64,000 nt of DNA from Bolinopsis microptera (GCF_026151205.1 NC_087080.1:9265720-9329719), one strand, 5' to 3'. Positions 1 through 12,938 are shown, counted from the first letter of the stretch. Program-made: numbers and translations. The notes: generated from the sequence alone by a model not told the origin.

Positions 1-2181
1 CTGTCGTTGGCGTTGCAGTCGGGATGGATGATAAAACCGAAGAGGAAGAGCTCGTGGTTTCATTATCACCACCTTTTGCTCCACCACCTCCATCCACGTT
101 TTTCTTGGTGGTCGACGATGACACCGACGACGATCTGTCCAGGGAAGACGACAACGACGAACTCTCCTCACTCGAACTCAACGACGACGTTGTGTATTTC
201 AAACTGGTTGTTGATGCTGAAAACTTCGACTCTGTTACGGCCATTGTGGTCCCCGTGGACCTCCCAGGTGAAAAAGTTATCGTGTTCGGTATCGTTGGTC
301 TCATTGTCGTTGAGGCGACTAATTCTGAAGAAGAAACCGAGGAGCTAGTCCCCTCCGAGGAACTTGTGGTCAATTCTGAGGACACGGAGCTCTGTTGACT
401 TGAGCTCTCAGATGAAGTCAAAATCACCGACGAAGTTACTGTCATCGGAGTAGTTGTCGGGATCGACGGCATCTCAGATGAACTTGATGTCACCACTTCC
501 ACCTCCGACACACTGCTCGATGACTCAAATGACGATGATCGGCTTTCGCTCACCGAGGATCTCGAGGAGGAAGCCACTTCATCGGATGAAGAGGTCATCG
601 ATGACCTACCGAAAGAGGAAGAAGGCAATATCGCCGTGTCCGTGGATTGTCTCTCCAACGATGACGTTGCCATGGTTGTACTTGGCGTCAAAGTTAGTGT
701 CGGAGACAGGGTAAGATACGATGTCGAAAATGAGCTCTCGGACATGGTCACAGTCGTAGGGGTCGCAGTAGGGACGGGTGACATTGAAACACCTGAACTG
801 CTCGAGCTCTCTCCTGTCGAGGACGACTTCTCCAAAGACGACGACATTGAGGAAGTCTCCAAACTCTGGCTACTCGAAATATCGCTCCTGCTTGAAGATA
901 TTCCTGATTCAGAAGATGCTGTTTCCGAACTGATGGTCAAGGATGTTCCAGCTGACGACGTGGATTCCAGTCTGATCGAAGACCCTTCTGAGGACGACGT
1001 TTTGGTGTATGATGACGTCCTGTCAGTGACCGAAGATCCCATTGATGACGACGACATTGTCATCGGAGTAGTTGTCGGTATTGATGGCAGCGATGGCGAA
1101 GATGTTGATCTGTCTGTAAGCTTGATCGTTGGTTCTGATGAGGTGCTGACAGGTTTTCGGCTGCTTCCCGTGACAGGTTCCACCCGCGTGTCTGTCACCT
1201 GATCAGTGGAAGATGTCGAGGATGTTTCACTCTTACCGCTCGTAACAGACGAACTGTCTGTCTTTGATGACGAAAATTTGGTGGACGTCGGTTCGGCAGA
1301 CGTTTCCGTCATGCCGGTATTCGTCCTCAAACTGGGCGACGACGAAATTGTCACATACGATGTTGAAAACGAACTGCTGACAGTTCTTGTTGCTGTCGTT
1401 GGCGTTGCAGTCGGGATGGATGATAAAACCGAAGAGGAAGAGCTCGTGGTTTCATTATCACCACCTTTTGCTCCACCACCTCCATCCACGTTTTTCTTGG
1501 TGGTCGACGATGACACCGACGACGATCTGTCCAGGGAAGACGACAACGACAAACTTCCCCCACTCGACGTCGTTTTGGTTTTACTAAATGTAGGTTCTGC
1601 TGTGTTATCTGGTCTACCCGTATCAACAAGAGAAGAAATTATAGGGGTGTTCCAGCTACTTACCCGAATATCTGTCAAACTTGTTGATGATAAAACACTG
1701 AACATCGCTGATGATTCTGATAATAGAGGAGTATGAGACTTTAACGATGGCCTGATTATAATGGTGTTTCCTGTTGAACTGACAGCGGAAATAGTTAATG
1801 AATTTGTTGAAAACGTCCTTGGCGTTGTTGTTGGAATTGATTTATATGAATTACTTGATGAACTACTAATTTCATCAATTATATCGCGGGATGTCTGTAA
1901 CGTCCTTGATGTTTTATAGATAGTGTCTGTATAAATTGTAGTCCTCCCCTCATCCACTACTGAGGAGGTGCTAAAAGTAGTCTGTGGAGTGTAAGAAGCT
2001 GTAGTTGGTCGTATTAAACTAGTGTGAGTAGTTGATCGCACAGTCGTGTAAACAGTGTCTCCTGTGTAAGTAGGGAGTTGTCGGGTAGAGGTTATTGTAG
2101 TAGGTGTCATGGTTGGTATGGTGTGTGGGATTGAGTTTGACGTACCTACGGCTGGGCCCTCGCAATTCACATGTTCTTTCT
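1..2181 (-). CDS. Exon 4: mucin-like Ser/Thr-rich exon, cut by the left edge
   Basis: Acceptor TAATTTCAG at 2181/2182, entry in phase 1. I checked the frame codon by codon from about 1550 to 1 and found no stop, so the exon runs off the window. The product is Thr/Ser-rich (TIPTMTPTTITSTRQLPTY), becoming almost polyserine with TCG/TCA/TCC runs and a GGGGAKGG patch. A segment at 1-157 recurs almost unchanged at 1393-1549. Members of the plus strand here read as acidic open frames, which are shadows. Confidence 0.82.
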
Positions 2182-2405
2182 CTGAAATTAGTCGAGTGTT
2201 ACTTTTTTTGGTAAACTATCTGCATATAGAAGGTCGGTCCATAATAATCTAATTCAGCGCGAACATTTTCGATGTTATATTTTCTTCAGGTTAGAGCCAA
2301 CTATTTTTTTCTCGTAAATGTTCAGGAAATTTCTGAAAGATGGAAAAAATCTCGCAGGTCCTTCCATTTTATCACGAAAATTTTTCGCTAAGATATTTCA
2401 CTCAC

Positions 2406-2565
2406 GTGTAACCATAACCCTGATAGTCTCAGACTTCTTGAGTTGTTTCACGCTGATAGTCAAGTCTCCAGACTCCCTAACGTTGAACATCCTGAGCTCG
2501 TTCTGTTTGAGTGTCCGGACCACGTTGTAGAACGGCTGGCTCTGCCACGTTATCGTGTAGCTGCC
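2406..2565 (-). CDS. Exon 3: Ig-like domain, second half
   Basis: A 160-nt exon, phase 0 to phase 1. It encodes GSYTITWQSQPFYN (core Trp) and ESGDLTISVKQLKKSE, the typical late strands of an Ig fold. It has no Y-x-C motif. Donor GTGAGT. Confidence 0.78.
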
Positions 2566-2983
2566 CTGGAAGGAGAATATTTTGAGTCGGTTGATTCTTA
2601 GTTATGTTTATATTATGTTTACTTAAATTAAAATTCTTTCATTTGATTAATATGATTATATAATAAATTCCTGTAAAATAAGGAACGTAGAGATTCTTAA
2701 GTATTATTAATTAAGTTAAGAGAACGTCAATTGTTAGCGCATGTATTTGTTCCTGCGTGTTCGAGGCGAAATATTTTCATGTAAAACATAGGCTTCCCAT
2801 ACTCTTATAGATTTGTATGTCGTCCATAATTTGCTGTAAGCATTTATATAACCAGCATGATATGTTGATGACAGGTTTTTAACAACAGCGTTATGTTTTA
2901 GTTATTATGAATTTAGCCAGATAAATACTTCTAACAAAACCTATCATGGAGACCAATTATTGGTTTAAATTAAATTAAAATAC
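2566..2983 (-). other. Intron 2 of the Ig/mucin gene
   Basis: AT-rich, 418 nt. I see nothing beyond splice signals. Confidence 0.7.
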
Positions 2984-3084
2984 CTCGTAAGGGGATTGAT
3001 CACTCTTCTTGACCAGCTTGATATTGACAGTGGTGTCTGAACCGTAGCACACCGTCACATCCTGTACTAGCAACTCGTACTCTT
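2984..3084 (-). CDS. Exon 2: Ig-like domain, first half
   Basis: A 101-nt exon, phase 1 to phase 0, encoding EEYELLVQDVTVCYGSDTT and NIKLVKKSD. The beta-strand pattern with one Cys resembles the start of an Ig domain. Acceptor TTTCAG, donor GTATTT. Confidence 0.75.
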
Positions 3085-3660
3085 CTGAAATTGAGAGATA
3101 ATATTATGTTAAAACACAATTCTCAAAATTTCTCAGCTTTAAACCACGATTGAGTATTAACTAATGCGTCAACACGGTTAAGAGGTCATGCTATAACCTC
3201 ACTGTCACGTGACCCCAGTCAAAGTGAGTTAAAATGCTATTAATAGACCTCCAGACATGGAGGTAAAGGGCGTAAACCTGGGAGAAATAAACTTGGTAGT
3301 AAAGTTGAAAATTAATTAGGTGTCTCCTAGTTAGGTGTCTCCTAGTTAAGTGTCTCCTAGTCTTAGTGAGGCAGTCTGATCTAACCGTTTATATTGAAGA
3401 TCTAGACACGATAAATCTCTTGCTTTGACGAGATCATATTTTTAATGTAAGGTACCGGCAAGATATCATTATCAAACTTAAAGTTTAAACCGAGTTATAT
3501 TCTTTGCTTACTTTAATTCCTTAATCTTCTTTAACATTAATGCTAACTCAAAACTTCAAAACATGCGTGTGAACACGGTAAAAACGCCCACTTAACAGAA
3601 TATTTAAGAAAAATTAAAACCCAACAAACACTCCCTGAAGCAAAGGGACACTCTCGTTAC
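3085..3660 (-). other. Intron 1 of the Ig/mucin gene
   Basis: 576 nt. It contains three copies of a 15-bp word (GTGTCTCCTAGTTAG-like) near 3320-3361; otherwise nothing is recognised. Confidence 0.7.
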
Positions 3661-4969
3661 CTTCGATGTTGTCAACAATAACAGGAGGAGTGGTGGTGAT
3701 TACTATAGATTTAGTAACTGTACTCTCCGGCTGTGGAGAGGTTTCCTTGTCTTTCTTGGGACCAGTAGTTACACTTTCAGTCTTGGGACCGGTAGTTCCC
3801 TTTTCAGTCTTAGGACTTGTGATTTCTTTGTCTTTCTTGGGACTCATGGTAGTTACGCTTTCAGTCGGAGGACTGGTTATTTCCTTGTCTTTCTTGGGAC
3901 TGGTAGTTACACTTTCAGTCTTAGGACTGTTAGTTTCCCTTTCAGTCTTGGGACTAGTAATTTCTTTGGGACCAGTAGTTCCCCCTTCAGTCTTAGGACT
4001 TGTGATTTCCTTGTCTTTCTTGGGACTGGTAGTTACACTTTCAGTCGGAGGACTGGTGATTTCCTTGTCTTTCTTGGGACTGGTAGTTACACTTTCAGTA
4101 AGGGGACTGGATATTTCCTTGTCTTTCTTGGGACTGGTAGTTACACTTTCAGTAGGGGGACTGGATATTTCCTTGTCTTTCTTGGGACTGGTAGTTTCCC
4201 TTTCAGTTGGGGGACTGGTAAGTCTTTCAGTCATAGGTTCGGTTACCGGGAAATCTTTAGACGTAGTTACCACCAACTTCTCAGTTGAGGAGCCAGCATC
4301 TACACCAGATGTTGATATTGGAGAGTCGCTTGCGTCTGAAGAGACAATCTCCCTAGGAGTGGAGGGTAGGTCTCTTGTGTGTGGAGCTAATGACCGGGTG
4401 GTGGTCGGTAACACCTCTGTCTCCAGAACCTCTGTTATCTCCGTGGTCTGAGGCAGTTCTTTGGTGTTGATGGTCTCAGTGACAAAGTCTCCGCCGGTGG
4501 AAGTAACACTGGCAAAGTCCCTGGTGTTCGCCTCGGTGGGAGTGACACTACTCTTCTTCCTGGTGGGAGTCACTGTGGTCTTCTCCCGGGTAGGGGTAAC
4601 TGAACTCTCCTCTCTAGTGAGGGTGATCGGGTCAACAACTGAGGTGGGCTCCACCATGTTCCCACAATCTGTAACGGACAAGTTAAAGAAGGTCAGAGTA
4701 AACTCATCTTCACTGTGGACCAGGTAACTATACAGTTCACTGTCCTCAACCTGAGCGTTAGTAAACACCAGAGTTCCGTTCTGATGGACCTTATGTCTCC
4801 CATCCCCCGGAATATTCGTCCAATCCAACTCCGGAGTACTGGGGTAGCCCACAAAGTCAGGAGTGATAACAATGTAGTCTCCGATACATTTCTCCACTAG
4901 TTTGGGGAGGTTGGTGTAGCAGTCGCGCGGATCAAGTGTATAGAGGACGCTAAGCACTACCCACAACAT
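3661..4969 (-). CDS. Exon 1 of a secreted Ig/mucin-like gene
   Basis: Begins at an ATG with a short signal-like hydrophobic stretch (MLWVVLSVLYTL). An Ig-like domain of about 85 residues follows, with Trp (LDWTNI), the GTLVF strand and ELYSYL in place of the Y-x-C motif. The rest is Thr/Ser/Pro-rich, with 17- to 18-residue units such as SPKKDKEISSPPTESVTT alternating basic and acidic groups. The exon is 1,309 nt and leaves in phase 1 at donor GTAACG. Family not recognised. A secreted or surface O-glycosylated protein is inferred. Confidence 0.85.
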
Positions 4970-5830
4970 ACATAGGAGTCTTCACAGGATCACTGGTAGG
5001 GTTAGTACATGCACTCTGCTGGGGAGATTAGAGGTACTTTAAGGGGTTAATTTAAAAAACCTTATCTAGTGTACATAATAAGTCTGACGCAAAATAACAA
5101 ACTAAGGTATAGCAATGTAATATAAGCGAATATAAGCGAAGGTTAAACTTAAGTCGGCTATCAACATACAACTTATTGATATTTAAAAAATGTCAAATAT
5201 AGGTATGCCATCAACATGAAACTTATTAAACAAAAATGTCAACGATCGGCAGCAAATAAATGAGACGGTCGACTCTGGTAAGAACATTCTCGTCGGAACC
5301 ATATTAATTAGGCAACATTCTGCAACACGCGTGTCACCACCAATTATACAACGATCCGACATTCTGGCGGGCGTAAGAGTAGGAGTGTAGGCCCTTGAAA
5401 ATGTTATATATATTATACAGCCTACATATAATTTACTTGCAAATGTGGAATATCCAAGTAGTATACAAATGTAATCTAGGGCTATATCCCCGAGAACCGC
5501 ATATAGGTTTGTAAGGTTACTGAGTTCCAAAAAAGAAATGTTTAACAGGCTCAACGTGGCTTGATACAGACACTATGCGTCAGTGGTTGAGAGTAGCAAA
5601 TACCAGGAGAGAGGCAGAAGGGTGGTAGGAGAGGTTATACGGCTGCTGACAACCTGGCTCAAGCCTCAACATGTTAGGAATGTGAAGCAAATGTGGAGGA
5701 TAGGACTACCCAGTACAGTGACAACAGTGACTCGTTCGAAACAAATATCATGGATACTCTAAAAACTGTACGTTGGAGGCAACTAGCTGTTCTAGAGAGA
5801 GGAAGAGGGAAGCTCCTCTCTGTGGAAATG
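4970..5830. other. Intergenic stretch upstream of the Ig/mucin gene
   Basis: This should hold the promoter of the minus-strand Ig/mucin gene, but no core element is clear. 5560-5830 is relatively GC-rich with broken open frames, possibly decayed transposon sequence. No gene is called. Confidence 0.4.
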
Positions 5831-5831
5831 C

Positions 5832-6667
5832 GTTTGGTCGGAAGACTGCTAAAAGAAACGTGCAGCACACCTAATATTATTTGGTTGGAAGACTGCTAAA
5901 AGAAACGTGCAGCACACCTAATATTATTTGGTTGGAAGACTGCTAAAAGAAACGTGCAGCACACCTAATATTATTGGTTGGAAGACTGCTAAAAGAAACG
6001 TGCAGCACACCTAATATTATTGGTTGGAAGACTGCTAAAAGAAACGTGGAGCACACCTAATATTATTGGTTGGAAGACTGCTAAAAGAAACGTGCAGCAC
6101 ACCTAATATTATTGGTTGGAAGACTGCTAAAAGAAACGTGGAGCACACCTAATATTATTGGTTGGAAGACTGCTAAAAGAAACGTGCAGCACACCTAATA
6201 TTATTGGTTGGAAGACTGCTAAAAGAAACGTGGAGCACACCTAATATTATTTAGGAACAGGTTGGAAGACTGCTAAAAGAAACGTGCAGCACACCTAATA
6301 TTATTTAGGAACAGGTTGGAAGACTGCTAAAAGAAACGTGCAGCACACCTAATATTATTGGTTGGAAGACTGCTAAAAGAAACGTGGAGCACACCTAATA
6401 TTATTTAGGAACAGGTTGGAAGACTGCTAAAAGAAACGTGCAGCACACCTAATATTATTTAGGAACAGGTTGGAAGACTGCTAAAAGAAACGTGCAGCAC
6501 ACCTAATATTATTTAGGAACAGGTTGGAAGACTGCTAAAAGAAACGTGCAGCACACCTAATATTATTTAGGAACAGGTTGGAAGACTGCTAAAAGAAACG
6601 TGCAGCACACCTAATATTATTTAGGTTGGAAGACTGCTAAAAGAAACGTGCAGCACACCTAATATTA
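5832..6667 (+). repeat. Minisatellite, about 17 copies of a 46-56 bp unit
   Basis: The core GAAGACTGCTAAAAGAAACG repeats about 17 times. Two unit types alternate, short and long, differing by a TTAGGAACAG-type insertion, with a C/G variant (GTGCAGC or GTGGAGC). It is not coding. Confidence 0.93.
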
Positions 6668-6959
6668 TTTCCACGTTACCACTCCGCTATGTAGGATGAG
6701 CTTATAATAACACCTGCCCGGCTCGTCAAACTAAAAAATGGCGCTGAAAACTACAAAGCAGGTTGAGAAAGTTACGAGCTGCTACAAAAACACAGAACCA
6801 CCTGACTTAGTGCCCTGGACGTGTTGAAGGTTCTACGAGTCAACAGGTCATATTTCACATTGTACAGTAGGTTAACTATTGGTCTATTAGAACCCGCTGT
6901 GTCGGGTACCTATTATTATTATTATGGGTTGGAGTCTACCAGGGAGACGTATCATTAAC

Positions 6960-7140
6960 CTGCCACCACCAGTAATAACATGCCAGCTGGAAGACACCAG
7001 TAATGACATGTTAACATGCCCTTTAACATGCTAGTTGTAAGACACCAGTAATAACATGTTAACATGCCCTTTAACATGCTAGTTGTAAGACACCAGTAAT
7101 GACATGTTAACATGCCCTTTAACATGCTAGTTGTAAGACG
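6960..7140 (+). repeat. Tandem repeat of a roughly 60-bp unit, three copies
   Basis: Copies share CACCAGTAATGACATGTTAA and CATGCCCTTTAACATGCTAG. A TTA microsatellite (about 6910-6925) lies just upstream. Confidence 0.85.
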
Positions 7141-7189
7141 CTGCTATATAGAGGAATGCTGCTGCTGCTGCAGGTTGGGCGGGTTCTAA

Positions 7190-7268
7190 ATGTTACGTAC
7201 TGTCAAGTCAGGCTTACAACAGTCGGACAGTAGCAAGTACTGTCAAGTCAGGCTTACAACAGTCGGAA
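7190..7268 (+). repeat. Direct repeat, two copies of about 35 bp
   Basis: GTACTGTCAAGTCAGGCTTA followed by CAACAGTCGG occurs twice in succession. Confidence 0.85.
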
Positions 7269-7269
7269 A

Positions 7270-9115
7270 GTACGGTGGTTGTATCGCGCGTTAAAATTGA
7301 GTTATATATCAGTTATTATATATTACTTGGTACATGCTTAGGGATACTGACTGAGGGTGTTCACAGATCACACCTGTCATTAGGTACAAAGTAGATTTCT
7401 GACGAAAATAAGCAGAGTGACTTTATGACAAACTGTGTAACTTTGTAACTTTGTGACGGGTCTCAGACTCGATAATATGGAAAATCACGAAACACAATTT
7501 CATCAACACTAAAAACTAGCATATTCGAGATGGATCTAAGGTATGAAAGTAACAGGGACGGAATAATTGAGTGGTTGAGTGGTTGGTAACTTTGTGTCAC
7601 GTATATCAAAGGGTGGGGAAATGTCAAAGACACCGCAGAGTGCTTCAATCAGTCAATATTGGAATATTCATAAAATAACTGTTCCATGCTTACCGATCAT
7701 ATTGGACAGATATATTAAATATTCAAAGAAAGTAGACACGGCATACACCATATCAGAATATGTGACATTTACTTAATTTAGAAATATCTACAAGCCAAAT
7801 AAGGAGGATTCATGATTGCTGTAAAAGCGTTATCTTTCTACCGATATTCCGATACGGACCCGATAAACCGGATGATAAATGAACCGGAGACAATAGCAAT
7901 CTATGTAACAGTACCCTACCACACTACCTTTAGTAAGGCTCAGTAATTCAACTGAAGTACAAGATGAACATAACAGAAAGTTGTAACCCAATAATTATAA
8001 AGCCCCTTACGTATTGACCAAGTCTTCCTACCCGACCCCGCCTGGCACATAATTCGATATCAGCTCCTCCGAATCACGAAATTAATCTGCATACACAACC
8101 CTGGCAGAGGTTGACCAGGTAACATGAGGGGACAGATTACTTTATCATGCGGGAGAAGCTTATACCTTAAACCTGATTAAGGCGTAAATCGATTAGCAGG
8201 GTGGATTGCAGATGGTTTTCAGCGGTTGGATGGTGGTTAAAAGAGGGGGACATGAGTAACAAATACTCATGACCCCCCCTCCCCTATTATACAAGATGTA
8301 TGCCACTTTACAACTGCAAGTTTACAATTTTCTGGGTAGAATTGTCAAGGAATCTAGAAAAGTGGGGACTAACTATCAGGAAACGATCTTACTACAAACG
8401 ATCACATTCGAGCTGTTTTAAACTAATTACAACACTACAAATCTATTGCATTATATTTATTAAGCGTTATTACAAACTCAAGATTTATATCCTTAAACTA
8501 GTTATATAACAAGATTCTACCAATTATTATAAAGATTTTATTGGAAATTTGAACACTCATTCGTCTGATTGTGGGAAATATTTATTTTTGACATTTGGAT
8601 GTTCCTGGTGAAATTATTTGGAACTTTACATGGTACATGGTATTGGTGGTGGCAATAGAAATCCAGATATTGAAAAGGCGATAAAAGATGAAAAGAAGCC
8701 GTCTAGGATTCTAGGAGCCGTCCTATCCACTGAATCAATAATACTTGTTATCAGTTTCAGATCACTCCAATAATCAATATGCAGTGCTGCTGCATGATAT
8801 AGTGCAAAAACTAACACAAAAACAATCGGAAAGTAAAGCTGAAATCTATTTAAAATAATGGCAGACACGTAATTTCTAGATACCAATCTTATGAACTGTT
8901 CACTATGTAGAATGCAGATACTTAACATGTTTTAAAGACGATTTTCAAGCACAAGATATTGGTACTTTTATGGATTCAAATTTCAAAAGTCGAGGTTAAG
9001 AAAAGACAGTGAAGTATTCAGCGTCAAATTCTTGGATAAGAATAGAAAAATCCAAAAACTCCGAAGTTCAAAGCTGACAAACACAAAATACCTATATATC
9101 TTCAGATCCTAAGAT
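7270..9115. other. Intergenic AT-rich stretch
   Basis: Only short chance frames are present. A 100-codon minus frame at 8626-8928 with hydrophobic patches has no supporting splice or homology signal. 8413-8447 is one copy of a dispersed repeat also present at 57592-57626. Confidence 0.5.
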
Positions 9116-9358
9116 TGTACGGAGACTGTACGTAAGACTGTACGGAGACTGTACGTAAGATTGTACGGAGCACAATACCGCTTTAACAGAGCCTGATGAC
9201 TGAATTGCATACAAAGATTATTATCGGATTATCTGTGATATCACACCCAGCCTGGCATTTAGAAAGCGTTTACTGACGAGTTTATCACTTCCAGCACTCA
9301 TCACTTTATTTTATATACACCGCTGGAGATAAGGTTCTGTCGGTGAAATTTAATAAAC

Positions 9359-9470
9359 TAAGTAAGTCACCAACTTTAATTTAATAAACTTAGTAAGTCA
9401 CCAACAAACCTATTTAACCTATATAACCTATATAACCTATATAACCTATATAATCTATACAACCTATATA
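9359..9470 (+). repeat. Short tandem repeats (TTAATAAACT... and CCTATATAA)
   Basis: A 27-bp duplicate with AAGTCACCAAC is followed by about six imperfect copies of the 10-mer CCTATATAAC. Confidence 0.8.
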
Positions 9471-10168
9471 ATCTGATAATACTATTATACTAGCTAGCAT
9501 ATACGTTTGCGATTTCTATGATTTGAGAATTCAAAGTCTGAGTTTCCGGAACAATGTGTATATATACAATTAGATTAGGCGTGGGTACTAGGCGGGAATT
9601 CAAGATCGTGTGGCGGAATATATTTTATCAACAAACAATATTTAAATAGCGATTAAGAACAAAATAAGACATGTAGGGTTGAAGCAACTAGAAGAGCATT
9701 TTGGAGCAGTACATCGTCATTTTCAGGATGTCAATTCTTGACATAAGATGGAAAGTATCAAGCAGGATTTTAAACTTTGATGACTGGTGTCAAAAACGTA
9801 GAGCACTTAAGATTTCTTTAGACTTATAAAGTGTCTAGCGAAACGTGTACTCCTTATGAACTGAGAGAACTTAGGCGGTCAAGAAAGGTGAAGTTGAACT
9901 TCTTGGCCGCATAAATCTAAACTACAAGGAACGCAACAGGAATTCTGAGTAGTCATAGCGAAAATCATGATGGATAATTGTTTCTTCTTACGTATTGTAT
10001 ACCAGTATAGTTTTACATGTATCTAGATAGATCACTCAATTGAGATTTTATCTAATTATGAGTACAAAATGTATCTATAAAAACATTGGTACGTGCTCCT
10101 CGCATGCCGTTCCCCCTACACGTATTTCCACCAGTTGGGGTGAACTTGTCAAACTTCCGCACGTGTTT

Positions 10169-10248
10169 AACCACAATCCAAGTAGCGCACGAAACTTCGG
10201 CAGAGTGATCGGACTTCTGTGGGCTTATGGGCTACTTGGATTGTGGTT
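10169..10248. repeat. Inverted repeat
   Basis: AACCACAATCCAAGTAGC near 10169 is mirrored by GCTACTTGGATTGTGGTTT near 10230, leaving a loop of about 40 bases. The flanks (TTGTCAAAC and TTTGACAAG) also partly pair. Confidence 0.75.
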
Positions 10249-10479
10249 TGACAAGTCGAACTTCAGGGCTTGTCGAAGTATGCTACAGTGTATCCTAATT
10301 CCTACATTGCGTGTCAAACCACAGGCTTGTCGAGCTACAGTGCGTATTCCTATCATGATTGCATGACTTATATTACTATTATTACTTATAGTTAGTACTG
10401 ACTCTGAACAACTCTCAAATTTCAACAAAATAAACCTGAAACCCCTAGAAAGTAAGGTGTGAAGGTGACGCACTACTTG

Positions 10480-11510
10480 TACCGCTGACTATACTGCACA
10501 ACATATACTACCTGCCTCCAAAAGTGGTCGGCACAAACGATCGTTCTCAACCCGATCTATTTTTAGCTATGAAGCAATAGAGGCGTCCCTCGAATTCATG
10601 CACATAACGGCAGAGAAATAAAGTGTATACTTTATCCTTAGTTCAAGAATCATGCGAAACAGCCAAAATCTTAAATTTTGACCGAGGAAAATACACAAAC
10701 GCTTAGGTTAATTTATTAACATAACACGGACAAGAGTAGACGATCAATGTTTACAATTAATGTGTAAATATAAACTAAATGAATGAACTACACCTAATAT
10801 ACAGCAGCAGGAAATGGTTTGGTGTAGCCGCGTAAACCTGCTAAAAGGGGCGTCTGCGGCACTGGTGTGACATCATCACCTTAAAAACGCGGAAATATCC
10901 CTGAACTTGGAGTTTATTGGAAGTCAAGGAAGACTGAGGACTAGAAGTTGATGTAATCGAATTTAGAATTGGCCTTTGCGATATCATTGACACAACATTT
11001 ATCATAAATTGAGTTTAGGTTTGTTTTTATAGGGCAGTGCAATTCATTTTATAAACAAGCACTACGTTTTCAAGGTTATAATTTATAAGTAAGTTATTTA
11101 TAACGAGTTGTCGCTGTTTTATTAAATCACAACAATTTAAATTCAGAGGCGTGACGACCAAACAGTGTGCGTTAAAGTTTACCTACGATTTGAAAACTTA
11201 ATCACACAATTAAGCTCGCTCGTTAACGTATGAAGTTATCTTTTGAAGACAACTTTGTTAGAAAAGAAACACACAGTATTTTGTCGAATAATAGAAATAT
11301 TCAAAGCACACTTCCCCAAACCCAAAAACTAAAAGTGCTTACAAACTCTGAAACCGAACTCTCAACGGCACACACTAAATCTGCCGTTATTCGGCAGCTG
11401 GAGAAGTCACCCAACTCACTTTGAAGCCGGGCAGAACCTCACATTTTTGGAGTCTGGTTTTAGTTAGGGTAGAGAGACCGAGTGACACGAGGTGACAAAT
11501 AACACCGCCT
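10480..11510. other. Intergenic stretch, nothing recognised
   Basis: AT-rich with scattered short frames. I see no gene, RNA or repeat that can be supported. Confidence 0.5.
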
Positions 11511-11514
11511 TGTT

Positions 11515-11689
<175 letters not shown>

Positions 11690-11699
11690 GCTCAGCTTT

Positions 11700-12550
11700 A
11701 TAGGTTTAACCCCTACACAATTCATGTTAGATACGCTGGCGTATCATTCGCTTGGCGTGGTATTCTCTGCAGTATATTGTAGGAATTCTTTGATATGTAT
11801 TTGTGGAGACAGCGCTAACAAAGGATAGCACCAATATTATGGAATCTGTATAAGGAATGACGTTTGTATCATTGGTAACAATAACCTTGCCTTGTATCAC
11901 TTTTATGTTACCAGAACCCCCTTCAAGTTCGATGATATTGTTTAGCTTAATTAAAATTTGTGATAAATTGACGGTATTTCGTGATATTTCTTATAATTGA
12001 GAACATTTTTTTGATTCTATTTTCGATCCGTTTCTATTCTGGTAAGGCTTCTGAATTACAAACTGTTAAATCAATAGTGCCCGTCGGAATTGTTCAACTA
12101 GCATGGAGAGAGTCCTCCTCTGCGATGTACGAGGAGGCTAGAAATTTTCACCACCAAGCCCTAACATTGCTATTTGTTAACCAGTTTAACAAATATGAAA
12201 TGAAATGTTGTAACGGCTGGCGGACCTTGAGTCACGAAGTGATCTGACCGCTATATACGTCAGAACCGTCGGAAATTAGAGCAGCTCTGATATTTAGCAG
12301 AGATCATGTTTACTTATTAATCTATAGCTAGTACTATGTATCTATAAAAGATTAAAGACTTATATGATTCATAATTTATGATTATTCAATTGGACTTTCA
12401 TCTTATCTCCTCGTTTCATTCTCAAACCGAAAAGTTACAAGCTTGACACCAGTTAAAGACTTTATCTCAGTTGATAGAGTTAGAGACTCTACACCCCAAT
12501 TACAAACTCTAGCCCAGTTAGAGACTCTAGCCTAGAGTTACAGACTCGAA
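11700..12550. other. 3' flank of the large mucin locus
   Basis: AT-rich, with no convincing gene. It lies downstream of the TAA at 12551 on the minus strand. Confidence 0.5.
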
Positions 12551-12700
12551 TTACGAACCTTGAAGACACTGCTCTGACAGCGGAACTATAATGTCGTGTT
12601 CCAGACACATGGTCCGGTACAAGGCGGACAGTTCGCAGTGGTTGGTGGAGTGGCACACAGCGTCCATACAGTCGTAGTAGAACCGCCAAACTGGGACTTT
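12551..12700 (-). CDS. Exon dd: terminal C8 second half and stop
   Basis: Acceptor CGTTTCAG, phase 0. It encodes VWRFYYDCMDAVCHSTNHC, then RTMC and SEQC (five Cys), and ends QCLQGS followed by TAA. The protein would thus end right after a C8 module. A weak donor (GTTCGT at the last Gln codon) leaves open a further exon, but none was recognised. No AATAAA was seen on this strand in the next 250 bases. Confidence 0.78.
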   Translation of the reverse strand, partial: KVPVWRFYYDCMDAVCHSTNHCELSALYRTMCLEHDIIVPLSEQCLQGS

Positions 12701-12771
12701 CTGAAACGGAGCAAGTTTATTATTGTTCAACCTGCGAGTTTCAGCGACAGAAAATAGGTTAAAGTTGATAA

Positions 12772-12930
12772 TCGAATGTGATTAACTAATTGAATATGAT
12801 CAACGAATCTATTATGATTAACTAATTGAATATGATTAACTAATTTATTATGATTAATTGATTAATTGTGATTAACTAATTTATTATCATTAACTAATTA
12901 ATTACCATTAACTAATTAATAAATAATGAT
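12772..12930 (+). repeat. Intron minisatellite ATTAACTAATT
   Basis: About twelve imperfect copies of an 11- to 22-bp word (GATTAACTAATTGAATAT, ATTAACTAATTTATTATGA) within the intron between the last two C8 exons. Confidence 0.85.
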
Positions 12931-12938
12931 TAACATAC

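Noticed and set aside
636-1736. Acidic plus-strand open frames (DDDTDDD-type)
   Set aside because: Antisense of the Ser-rich TCG/TCA repeats of the minus-strand mucin exon, whose frame is continuous and joined by a good acceptor.
3666-4451. Plus-strand frame rich in SLSFLGLVV
   Set aside because: Antisense shadow of the lysine/threonine repeat in exon 1 of the Ig/mucin gene.
5832-6667. CRISPR-like regular repeat array
   Set aside because: The units are contiguous with no unique spacers, and the context is eukaryotic; it is a minisatellite.
8626-8928. A 100-codon minus frame with hydrophobic stretches
   Set aside because: AT-rich sequence, unsupported by neighbours or splice signals. The upstream mucin already ends in TAA at 12551.
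10225-10473. Overlapping frames around the inverted repeat near 10.2 kb
   Set aside because: The frames on both strands follow from the inverted and direct repeats; no domain or codon pattern supports coding.
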